This document shows, piece by piece, positions 33,988 through 42,052 of a stretch of 64,000 nt of DNA. Every line of letters begins with the position of its first letter. The stretch's first letter is position 1. Source of the DNA: Bacteroidales bacterium (GTDB lineage Bacteria > Bacteroidota > Bacteroidia > Bacteroidales > UBA1715). The notes beneath the pieces are model-generated. The model searched no databases and was not told the origin of the DNA. It was given only the letters and a program-made list of their open reading frames with translations. The stretch lies in contig JAFXAU010000026.1 in the NCBI GenBank assembly GCA_017516865.1, forward strand, positions 69,220-133,219, given 5' to 3'. The translations under genes were made by a program, and so were the position numbers.

Positions 33988-36009
33988 TTATTTCTTATTC
34001 GTCGTTGTGGGCTTCAAAAGTTTGTTTTTGTAAAGAGTGTACTCGCTAAGCGTTTGATACATCGTTAAAAACGTTTGCATATCGTCTAACAGTTCCTCAT
34101 TTTCTATTTGTTTCAAGCGCAAACCTCTTTGAACAGAATATAATCGACCATAGGCCAAATACACCGTGTCAAACAAATATTCTACCACATCAGTGTTGTT
34201 TAACATAAACGCTTGTCTCTTATTGCATTGGAAAGATTCTGAAGTGTCAAAAGCTGTTCCCAGCCAATGACAGTTATTGGGTACGTCAAAAGAATAATTG
34301 TGTTTTAAAAAAGAACTTACAGAAGGTGTTATATCATAGTGCGACACAACGCCTTCCATTGTTTTTGTCAGACAAAGTAATGGAGAATAAATTATTAATG
34401 GAACATTATATTTCTGTATAGGAATGTTAGGATTTCCCAATTTCCCCGTTCGATGGTCTCCTGTAACAATGAAAATAGTGTTATCATAGTCATCGCGAGT
34501 TTTATAATAATTAAACAACTGCCGTAAACTTTCGTCTGTATATAAATAACAAGAGAAAATATTTAAATTGTCCTTGACAATTTTACCTTCCTTAGTTGTT
34601 TCGTCTATATGCCAATTCTTCAGAATTTTATTTCTATATGTATCAATATTCGGGATTTCAAACGGTTCATGTGAAGAAAGCGTAAGATATATGTCAACAA
34701 ACGGGTTCGTGTTTTGTTGTCCTTTTATCCGTTCTGCAAAATCGAATAATTCTGAATCATCAACACCCCAACGATAAAATTCTTTTTGTAAGGAACTTCT
34801 TGCCTCCGTCATCGTGTCAAGTGTCACATCGGAAATATAATCCACTCCATTTGCCTTCATAAAAGCATTTTGTCCTCCGAACGAAGCAGCACCACCATAG
34901 AAGAACGACAAATAATATCCATTGTCGTGAAACTCTTTCAACAAAGAGTTGTATTCTGGTATAGGCAACCATTCATTCGCAAAGCCCTTTCTTCCTTGTG
35001 GCACCGACGCAAACACCGCTGGCATCACTCCAAATGTCCGTTCTGTAGTGGAAACGCAATTGGGCCAATATAAACTTTTTTGTTTGAGACTATCAAGAAA
35101 CGGCGTGAATGAAAGCGAAGTGCTATCAACACATGTCAAATACTGACCAAGACTCTCCACAATAATGAAAACAAAATTCGGAAGAGTATCCCTTGACGAA
35201 GTTTTCATAAATGCACCTAACACATCTGCGTCGGTAAATTTCCGCATAAACGGATACTGACTGTCAATATAATCGGTTTTATTATTCTTCGTATGATAAA
35301 CTTCAGTTGCCTTTGCCACGTTCTGCATCTGTGTGTAAGAATCCTTGTCCTTCTCTTTAAAATCAAGTATTTTCACAATAGAATAGGACGGTTGGTTTAC
35401 CGCATACAAAAAATCCGTGTGCGACGATTCAAACAACCATTCTTCTCGGACAAGGTTCTTATATTTCACACAACAAAAAACAACTATCGTAGCCAAAAGA
35501 CATACAATTGACGGAACAAAGGCAAACGTTTTCTTGTCAGTGGCAATAAAGAAGATAATACCCAGAGCAATATATAAAACAAAAAAAAGTACACTTGTAA
35601 AAGAAACGGAGGTTGACCACAAAACCGTATCAAGAATATTACGAGGCGTATAGGCAAAAATCACATGGTCTAATGGGGATCCAACATTATAAAAATATTC
35701 GGTCAAAATGAACGAAAGTAATAAATACCCTATCACAAAAAACCACTGAAAAAATCTTCCAACTTTGGGAAACAGTGTTTTTATAATTGCAAGCGGAACA
35801 AGTACGACAACAGCTACTGAGCACGACAATAGTATATCATAAAAAAAACCGACAAACATGGAACTTGTCTTCGTCAAATCGGCATTAAATCGGAAAAGTA
35901 TTTCTAAGAAAAATACAAGTCTTACCAACAAAAATAGCCCTACAACTTGCACTAACATACGTGCCCATTCTTGCAAAGAAGTTGTACCTATTTTTTTCAG
36001 CGTATCCAT
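33988..36009 (-). CDS. LtaS/sulfatase-fold membrane phosphotransferase (paralogue 1)
   Basis: A 673-residue protein with five predicted N-terminal membrane helices and a periplasmic alkaline-phosphatase-superfamily domain. Metal and catalytic elements: NFVFIIVESLG (metal Glu), CVSTTERTFGVMPAVFASVPQG (candidate nucleophile Thr), LTLSSHEPF (His) and IFIVTGDHRTG (Asp-His). Lipoteichoic acid synthases share this layout, but a Gram-negative cell has no LTA, so transfer of phosphoglycerol or phosphoethanolamine to a surface glycan or lipid is more likely. It is a clear paralogue of 42053-44116. Confidence 0.85.
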   Translation of the reverse strand: MDTLKKIGTTSLQEWARMLVQVVGLFLLVRLVFFLEILFRFNADLTKTSSMFVGFFYDILLSCSVAVVVLVPLAIIKTLFPKVGRFFQWFFVIGYLLLSFILTEYFYNVGSPLDHVIFAYTPRNILDTVLWSTSVSFTSVLFFVLYIALGIIFFIATDKKTFAFVPSIVCLLATIVVFCCVKYKNLVREEWLFESSHTDFLYAVNQPSYSIVKILDFKEKDKDSYTQMQNVAKATEVYHTKNNKTDYIDSQYPFMRKFTDADVLGAFMKTSSRDTLPNFVFIIVESLGQYLTCVDSTSLSFTPFLDSLKQKSLYWPNCVSTTERTFGVMPAVFASVPQGRKGFANEWLPIPEYNSLLKEFHDNGYYLSFFYGGAASFGGQNAFMKANGVDYISDVTLDTMTEARSSLQKEFYRWGVDDSELFDFAERIKGQQNTNPFVDIYLTLSSHEPFEIPNIDTYRNKILKNWHIDETTKEGKIVKDNLNIFSCYLYTDESLRQLFNYYKTRDDYDNTIFIVTGDHRTGKLGNPNIPIQKYNVPLIIYSPLLCLTKTMEGVVSHYDITPSVSSFLKHNYSFDVPNNCHWLGTAFDTSESFQCNKRQAFMLNNTDVVEYLFDTVYLAYGRLYSVQRGLRLKQIENEELLDDMQTFLTMYQTLSEYTLYKNKLLKPTTTNKK

Positions 36010-36027
36010 TTTGCTTTAACGTGTGTA

Positions 36028-36035
36028 CAAAAGTA
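36028..36035 (-). promoter_or_regulatory. -7 box TACTTTTG before LtaS-like paralogue 1
   Basis: Exact TAnnTTTG on the minus strand, 19 bases before the ATG at 36009. Confidence 0.58.
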
Positions 36036-36067
36036 CGTCTTTTTTATATCTGTCTATGGTATTTCGC

Positions 36068-36075
36068 TATTTTTG
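36068..36075 (+). promoter_or_regulatory. -7 box TATTTTTG before the third sulfatase-fold gene
   Basis: Exact TAnnTTTG, 18 bases before the proposed GTG start at 36093. It supports that start over the GTG at 35961, which lies inside the divergent gene. Confidence 0.55.
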
Positions 36076-36092
36076 TAAAAAATTGTTGCGAG

Positions 36093-37793
36093 GTGTTCAA
36101 AGGTTTCAATATAGGAAAAACATGGATTCTTTTTGTGTGTTTTGCACTATCCATTTTTGTTAAATGCATCTTCTTTCACTATTTCTGTTGCGATAAACCC
36201 TTGCAAGAAACACTTTTTGCAAAATTATTTCCAGCACTCTTTTTTGCAAGTTTTATTTTTCTCTTCAATAAATCCCGATGGACTATTGTCTTGTCTGTCT
36301 TAATAGACCTATGGCTTGTGGCGGAACTAATTTATTTTAGGGCAAACGATTTTTTTCTTGATGAAGAAACTATACTCCTGGTTAGCAATATGGATGGTTT
36401 CTGGAATTCTATCCTCACGTATCTCCATTGGAAAATCATTGTATTTCCCATTATAACGATCATTTATTCTGTATTATGTTTCCTATTACCCGTTGAAAGG
36501 AATGTTATTGGTTTCGCCATCGTTATGATTCTGTCATTGTTTTCGGGCGTAATTGATTATTTCTACGGATATTCCAAAGACCGAAGCTGGGCAAATAATG
36601 CCTTCAAAGTTGCAAGACTTTCGACAAACGGAGAAACGTGGAGTGTTCAATGGGTTTACAATCACTGGGTTATGGCTCAAACGCCATTGCACTTTTTCTT
36701 TGCATATCCGTATCATGAACTATGTAAACATATTTACAAACAAGACAACATAAAATTATCGGACCAGGAACGACAAGAAGTTGAGAAACTGTTATCCACT
36801 CCAGAAACAATCGAAACGAAAGAAAATCTTATTCTCATTATTGGCGAAAGTTTCGAAAGTTGGGCATTCGAAGCATGCGACGTGTCGGGAGAACCTATAA
36901 TGAAAAATTGTAAAAAATTGATGAGTAAATATAATACTCTTTACGCCGATAAAGTATCACCTCAAATAAAAGCTGGCACATCGGGTGACGGTCAAATGAT
37001 TTTGACTACGGGTTTACTTCCTATTTCTTCGGGCGTAGCTTGTATGTTATACGGAGATAACGAATACCCCAGTTTTGCAAAATTATATCCAAACAGTTAT
37101 TTGATAAATCCTTGTAAGAACGTGTGGAATCAAACTCAGGTTACAAAAAGTTATGGATACAAAACTTTAATAGAAAATGAACGCGAAAATTGGATGACGG
37201 ATGAAGAAGTTTTCACTAAAGCAACCGAGTGTTTTTCTAAACAACCGTTCTGCCTAACTCTTATTACCATAGCGACTCATGGTCCATTTGAACAATCAAC
37301 AAAATCAACACTTCAATTCTCCGATAACGTACATCCTAAATATGCCAACTATCTAAAATGTATGCATTACACCGATAGTTGCATTGGCATTTTATTGAAT
37401 AGAATGGAACAAGATTCGCTTTTCAAAAACACCAATATTGTTATTACTGGCGACCACACTATTTTCAAAAGTGCCTTGTTAAAAGAATTCAGAGAATCAG
37501 CAGAAAAGAATAATCTACCCCTGCCTACGGATAAATCATATTGTCCGCTCATTCTATACTCGCCTTCGCTTACTGAAAAGAAAGAAATTACCGATGTTTG
37601 TTACCAAATGGACATTTATCCGACAATACTCCATTGCATCGGAGCTGACAAATATTATTGGAAAGGATTTGGTATCAATCTTATGAATGATAGCGTTCGA
37701 ACCAACCGACAGTCTACTGATTTTACAAAATCATATCTGCTATCGGATAAAATTATTCGTGGTAATTTCTTCCTCAATGAAAAAGGCAACTAA
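36093..37793 (+). CDS. Sulfatase-fold membrane protein (third, distinct)
   Basis: A roughly 566-residue protein: about five membrane helices, then an alkaline-phosphatase-superfamily domain with LILIIGESFESW (metal Glu), QIKAGTSGDGQMILTTGLLP (candidate nucleophile Thr, closer to LtaS than the two paralogues), LITIATHGPF and IVITGDHT. The reading frame is open from 35961, but that GTG overlaps the divergent gene. GTG 36093 follows a -7 box and comes shortly before the first membrane helix (KTWILFVCFALSIFV). No ATG is available in that stretch. A role like that of the flanking enzymes is probable. The 3' end overlaps the next gene by four bases. Confidence 0.78.
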   Translation: MFKGFNIGKTWILFVCFALSIFVKCIFFHYFCCDKPLQETLFAKLFPALFFASFIFLFNKSRWTIVLSVLIDLWLVAELIYFRANDFFLDEETILLVSNMDGFWNSILTYLHWKIIVFPIITIIYSVLCFLLPVERNVIGFAIVMILSLFSGVIDYFYGYSKDRSWANNAFKVARLSTNGETWSVQWVYNHWVMAQTPLHFFFAYPYHELCKHIYKQDNIKLSDQERQEVEKLLSTPETIETKENLILIIGESFESWAFEACDVSGEPIMKNCKKLMSKYNTLYADKVSPQIKAGTSGDGQMILTTGLLPISSGVACMLYGDNEYPSFAKLYPNSYLINPCKNVWNQTQVTKSYGYKTLIENERENWMTDEEVFTKATECFSKQPFCLTLITIATHGPFEQSTKSTLQFSDNVHPKYANYLKCMHYTDSCIGILLNRMEQDSLFKNTNIVITGDHTIFKSALLKEFRESAEKNNLPLPTDKSYCPLILYSPSLTEKKEITDVCYQMDIYPTILHCIGADKYYWKGFGINLMNDSVRTNRQSTDFTKSYLLSDKIIRGNFFLNEKGN

Positions 37794-38734
37794 GATTTTT
37801 TTCTTGTGAATATCGACAGTATCTTGGAATAACAATATCCTATCGCCACGCTGACGATGATTGCCGTCAATATTGCATTAAAACGAGAAAAGCCATTCGT
37901 TTCCCAAAAGAAGAAAAACAAAAATTGGTGGAACAAATAAAGAGCCATTCCATATCTTGCAATAAAAACGACTACCTTGTTTCCAAACACCACGTCCATG
38001 AGAACGGACTTATACATATATACATAATAGATAAAGAACAAGAACACCACAGGAATAAATTCTACAGCAAGTCCTTTTCGTAAATAAAAAACAATCAAGA
38101 ACACAAGTAGGATAGAAATAATCTCCTGTCCTTGCATTTTCCGAGGTTCCAAATTACGTATCATTATAGCCAAAAGCATTCCCGTCAAATATTCCAAAAT
38201 CCGATAAAATGGACTGATATAAAACAACCAGATACCATAACCATCGTGAAATCGCAAGGAACTCCGAAGAATAAACATCGCAAGGACCAAAGTTACCAAC
38301 ACCAATTGTACGTTGCTCTTTTTAATCTTGGTGACAAGCATATACAATGGCGGAGATATTATATAGCAGAACAACAATGATGAGATAAACCAAGAAACGC
38401 CGACATACTCATAATAATATGGAGCAACCGAAGGTGACGGAATATATGATTGCAGTAACAATACATGAGGAATTATATCCCATTTTACCGCAATATGACG
38501 AACAAAAATGCATACAACGAGACTTAACCAATACAACGGAAAGATTTTGAGAAGTTTCTTTTTGTAATAAACACCCCATTTCTCTGGTTGTTTATAAAGG
38601 AATCCCGAAAGCACAAAGAAAAACGTACAAATCAACCATCCTTCACCTATAAACTTCATATCAGCATGCATAAATGCAATCCCCAATAGGAAAAGGAGTC
38701 GCAAACCTTGAAAATTTTTTGTTCTTTCGTTCAT
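37790..38734 (-). CDS. Acyltransferase 3 family membrane protein (short)
   Basis: A 314-residue acyltransferase-3 protein with about ten membrane helices; NFQGLRLLFLLGIAFMHADMKF at the start carries the family His and FFFVLSGFLYKQPEKWGVYYKKKLLKIFPLYWLSL matches the usual loop. There is no extra soluble domain, unlike 32422-33984. It shares one base (TAATG) with the GT-C-like gene before it, so it is the third gene of the operon gtrB-like / GT-C-like / acyltransferase and may decorate the sugar they add. Confidence 0.85.
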   Translation of the reverse strand: MNERTKNFQGLRLLFLLGIAFMHADMKFIGEGWLICTFFFVLSGFLYKQPEKWGVYYKKKLLKIFPLYWLSLVVCIFVRHIAVKWDIIPHVLLLQSYIPSPSVAPYYYEYVGVSWFISSLLFCYIISPPLYMLVTKIKKSNVQLVLVTLVLAMFILRSSLRFHDGYGIWLFYISPFYRILEYLTGMLLAIMIRNLEPRKMQGQEIISILLVFLIVFYLRKGLAVEFIPVVFLFFIYYVYMYKSVLMDVVFGNKVVVFIARYGMALYLFHQFLFFFFWETNGFSRFNAILTAIIVSVAIGYCYSKILSIFTRKKS

Positions 38735-41025
38735 TATTGCATTATCACATTATTGTTCATAGTACTCATTGGGGATTCCTCGTTGAGTATGTTTGTGCGT
38801 ATCGGTTTGATTACCAGATTGTCAACACAAAAACTCTGACTGGGTTTCAGCAAATCATTGCGAAGCGAGATCTTTATATTGTCGCCTGAATGAATTTCTG
38901 GAACGATAAACGATACTTTCCCCCACGTAAAAAAGATGTTGTCTAACGCCTGAAACAAATCAGTCCAACAATAGAAAGTCGATTCTCCTTGTTCGTTGCT
39001 GACAAAAATCTCCACTATGGTACGTCCTACAAAATCGTTCTTATAGTCGCTCACCATAAATGAAATTTCCACTGTATCAGATGTTTGAATGGGTGCTTTT
39101 CCGTCAAATAAAACATTCCATTCGTTGCTTTTACATTCTTTTGCACCAACACCTTGAAAACATGTTGCCGTTGTCGTATTGTCCCACGTTTCCTCAAATA
39201 CATTTTTTGTAGAATCATCACAATAAACGTTTTCTGCAATTTCATAACGATGTATTTGTCTGTATCGTTCTTTTTCTACTGCACAAAATTGTTGTTGCAG
39301 TTCTTGCAAACGTGCAGGATAGATTGAATAAAATACTATTCCGTTTTGTGAGAAAAGCGTATCGGAATACGAAACTAAACGTTTCTCGTTTTCATTCAAC
39401 TCTTGCAAATCAGTCGGTGTCAATAGTAAGATAGCACGTGTGCTGTCCATATCACGAAGTATTTCGTATGGCATATATGGTGCCTGACAGAGCGAAATGT
39501 TTTTATATGCCTGTTGTATTCGTGAACGACTCGCATATAATGAATGCAAAGGCAAACCTGTTTTCATGGAAACATATACCGATTTTTCAAACATTCCCGC
39601 TTTCGGTTCTATCCATATATGTTCTGTTCCCAAACTATACATTGGCAGCGGCAATATAGATTGATATTTGGAAACATCTATCTGGGAAACCCAAGCATTT
39701 TCTGGCTGACTATTTTCATAATCCGTCAGCAACGGCTTTTCGTTTGTAAAGTTTCTATGCTTATTAAAAGTATATATATCAAATGTATATATAAAACATA
39801 CAACACATAAGATAATCAACTTGACAGTTCTTGAGAACTTCTCGGAATATGAAGCCAAAATATAAACGGCAATAATATTTGCTACATAATACATCAGCCA
39901 CAAAAATCTTCCTGTGGCACGTAGCTGGGCAAGAGGCCCCAAATAGTTCAAATAATATTGAGGCATTTTATCCAAAGGTCTGCCAAATGAAAAGATTGTC
40001 AGTGCTATTGCCGACCAAAAAAGAATAGAGAGAAATGTATTATCGGTAATTTGTAATAAATCTCTCCATCGCAATCTAACAATTTTCTGTACAAATGTAA
40101 ACGCAACAATAACCAATGCTATCAATGCGACAAATCCTATAAAAGAATACGATTCCCATTCTATGTCTGTATTCCAATAATCTCGTCCTACTGGTGTAAG
40201 CAAACCTTGTGGCATTCCCTTATACACGCTGAAACCCCATGGAATGGCAGTCCTATCTTCTGGGTCATCTCCTATCTTTGTTAAAATCATAAATAAAACA
40301 AAGGGAACTATGAACTGAACAACTGCATGAAAAACAGTTTGAATTTTATCTCTATCGGATTGACAGAAAAAGACATATCCGCAAACAAAAACCCATATTG
40401 CTGCAAGAAAGAAGATATAATATGGATGAACTAATCCCGAAAAAAATGTCAGAAAAGCTATAAAAATGCTATATCCCCATTGATAAGTCTTAAACCACCG
40501 AAGGAAGAGATACAAAGCACATGGTATGATAAAGGCATAACTCAGTGTTAAGTGTGCGGACACTCTGTCCATCTGTGGTGAAAGATACGTTATTGCTATT
40601 GCTGACAATACTGCAATTATCTGTTTGATTCCTAATTCTTTCAATAATAAATATAGAAATATGGAACAAGCTATAATTGACGTGTATATGAACAGATTTA
40701 TCAGCACGAGAACATATTGTGAAAAATCTAATCCTAAATATCTTTTAAAAAACTGCAATGGTGCGGAAATATACCATTGCGTTCCCGTATATGTATAATG
40801 GTCGCCATACGGATAATTCATACTGTTATTCTCTACAAGCGACGTGTCGTATTTAACATGGTAATACGTATTGTAGAAATCCTTCAACGCGTCCCCGTCG
40901 GGCGAAGTAAAGTTTCGAGAAAGATTGAACAACGGATTACTGCCTGCAATTAACAACAATACGACAAAAGACAATATGGTTGTACATATTAATCCTGTGG
41001 CTTTGGTCGTTAATTTAAAATTCAT
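38734..41025 (-). CDS. Large multi-pass membrane protein, GT-C glycosyltransferase-like
   Basis: A 763-residue protein with about twelve membrane helices in the first 430 residues and a soluble C-terminal part of about 300 residues that ends in a beta-sandwich-like domain (SFCVDNLVIKPI). Early on it has an acidic loop (SPDGDALKDFYNTYYH) after the first helix, where GT-C enzymes place their catalytic Asp. Start and stop overlap with the gtrB-like gene (ATGA) and the acyltransferase (TAATG). In Gtr systems the third component is a serotype-specific GT-C enzyme, and this protein fits by context. Sequence alone does not prove glycosyltransferase activity. Confidence 0.7.
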   Translation of the reverse strand: MNFKLTTKATGLICTTILSFVVLLLIAGSNPLFNLSRNFTSPDGDALKDFYNTYYHVKYDTSLVENNSMNYPYGDHYTYTGTQWYISAPLQFFKRYLGLDFSQYVLVLINLFIYTSIIACSIFLYLLLKELGIKQIIAVLSAIAITYLSPQMDRVSAHLTLSYAFIIPCALYLFLRWFKTYQWGYSIFIAFLTFFSGLVHPYYIFFLAAIWVFVCGYVFFCQSDRDKIQTVFHAVVQFIVPFVLFMILTKIGDDPEDRTAIPWGFSVYKGMPQGLLTPVGRDYWNTDIEWESYSFIGFVALIALVIVAFTFVQKIVRLRWRDLLQITDNTFLSILFWSAIALTIFSFGRPLDKMPQYYLNYLGPLAQLRATGRFLWLMYYVANIIAVYILASYSEKFSRTVKLIILCVVCFIYTFDIYTFNKHRNFTNEKPLLTDYENSQPENAWVSQIDVSKYQSILPLPMYSLGTEHIWIEPKAGMFEKSVYVSMKTGLPLHSLYASRSRIQQAYKNISLCQAPYMPYEILRDMDSTRAILLLTPTDLQELNENEKRLVSYSDTLFSQNGIVFYSIYPARLQELQQQFCAVEKERYRQIHRYEIAENVYCDDSTKNVFEETWDNTTTATCFQGVGAKECKSNEWNVLFDGKAPIQTSDTVEISFMVSDYKNDFVGRTIVEIFVSNEQGESTFYCWTDLFQALDNIFFTWGKVSFIVPEIHSGDNIKISLRNDLLKPSQSFCVDNLVIKPIRTNILNEESPMSTMNNNVIMQ

Positions 41026-41960
41026 TTCTTCTCAATTACTTCTTTTACAATATAGATCGGTCGGCCCTTGATTTCATCGAAAATATAACCAACATATTGC
41101 CCAATAATTCCGATTATGAACATCTGTACGCTGGCGAAGGCACTCATAAAAACAACCAAGGTGGTGTAACCCGAAACTGGCGTATTCAAAAACCACATTA
41201 CAAGCGAATACACAATCAAAATCAAACTGATACAACCGAAGATGATTCCCGCAAAAATTCCTAATTGCAATGGAATTTTTGAAAACGAAGAAATTGCCGA
41301 AAATGAAAGTTTCAACAATTTAAAAAACGAATAATGGCTTTTGCCAGCCGTACGTTCTTGTGCAACATATTCCATTGTGGTTTTGGTGAATCCAACCAAT
41401 TGTATCAAACCACGCAAAAATCGGGTTCGTTCACGAAAATCTTTCTTCAGAACTTCGGCGACATTTCTTGAAATTAGGAAAAAATCCGAAGCATTTTCCG
41501 CCAACTTGGCGTCGGATATGCTGTTGATGAATTTATAAAAACACTTTGACGTGATTTTGTTCATAAGCGTAGCGTCCTTCCGTTCCAGACGGACCATATT
41601 CACCACATCAAATCCGTCTTTCCAACGAGCAACCATTTCTGGAATTTTTACGGGCGGATGCTGTAAATCGCTGTCCATGCAAATAATCGCATCTCCTTTG
41701 GCATAGTCGATTCCAGCTATCATTGCAGACTCATGACCGAAATTCTTCGAGAAATTTATCAGTCTTACGTGTTCGTCAGACTCTGCAATCGGTTTTAAAA
41801 TTGAGAGCGTGGCATCCGTGCTGCCGTCGTTCACAAAAACCAATTCGTACGATTCAGCCATTGCCGACAAAACACGGCTAAATTCTGCATAACTGTTGGC
41901 TATGCCCTCTGCTTCGTTAAACACCGAAACTACAATAGATATGTCTACTGATCGAGCCAT
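41022..41960 (-). CDS. GtrB-like polyprenyl-phosphate glycosyltransferase (GT2)
   Basis: A 312-residue GT2 enzyme. The catalytic domain has VVSVFNEAEG, FVNDGSTDATL, the DxD-like CMDSDLQHPP and RFLRGLIQLVGF, followed by two C-terminal membrane helices (LQLGIFAGIIFGCISLILIVY and LVVFMSAFASVQMFIIGIIGQYVG). This is the GtrB / dolichyl-phosphate mannose synthase layout that charges undecaprenyl phosphate with a sugar at the cytoplasmic face. It is first of a three-gene overlapping operon and probably works with the gtrA-like flippase at 31929. Confidence 0.92.
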   Translation of the reverse strand: MARSVDISIVVSVFNEAEGIANSYAEFSRVLSAMAESYELVFVNDGSTDATLSILKPIAESDEHVRLINFSKNFGHESAMIAGIDYAKGDAIICMDSDLQHPPVKIPEMVARWKDGFDVVNMVRLERKDATLMNKITSKCFYKFINSISDAKLAENASDFFLISRNVAEVLKKDFRERTRFLRGLIQLVGFTKTTMEYVAQERTAGKSHYSFFKLLKLSFSAISSFSKIPLQLGIFAGIIFGCISLILIVYSLVMWFLNTPVSGYTTLVVFMSAFASVQMFIIGIIGQYVGYIFDEIKGRPIYIVKEVIEKK

Positions 41961-41981
41961 ATAATCAATATATTTATTTTA

Positions 41982-41989
41982 CAAAGATA
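41982..41989 (-). promoter_or_regulatory. -7 box TATCTTTG before the gtrB-like operon
   Basis: Exact TAnnTTTG on the minus strand, 22 bases before the ATG at 41960; a weak CTTG is 17 bases further upstream. Confidence 0.58.
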
Positions 41990-42052
41990 CGTTTAAATAT
42001 CATTCACAAGGCAATTAATGGGTTATTAATTGTCTGTGCTCATAATTTCGGT

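Noticed and set aside
35961..36092. GTG start extending the third sulfatase-fold protein into the divergent gene
   Set aside because: It overlaps the first codons of the neighbouring gene and both promoters; GTG 36093 follows a -7 box and shortly precedes the first membrane helix.
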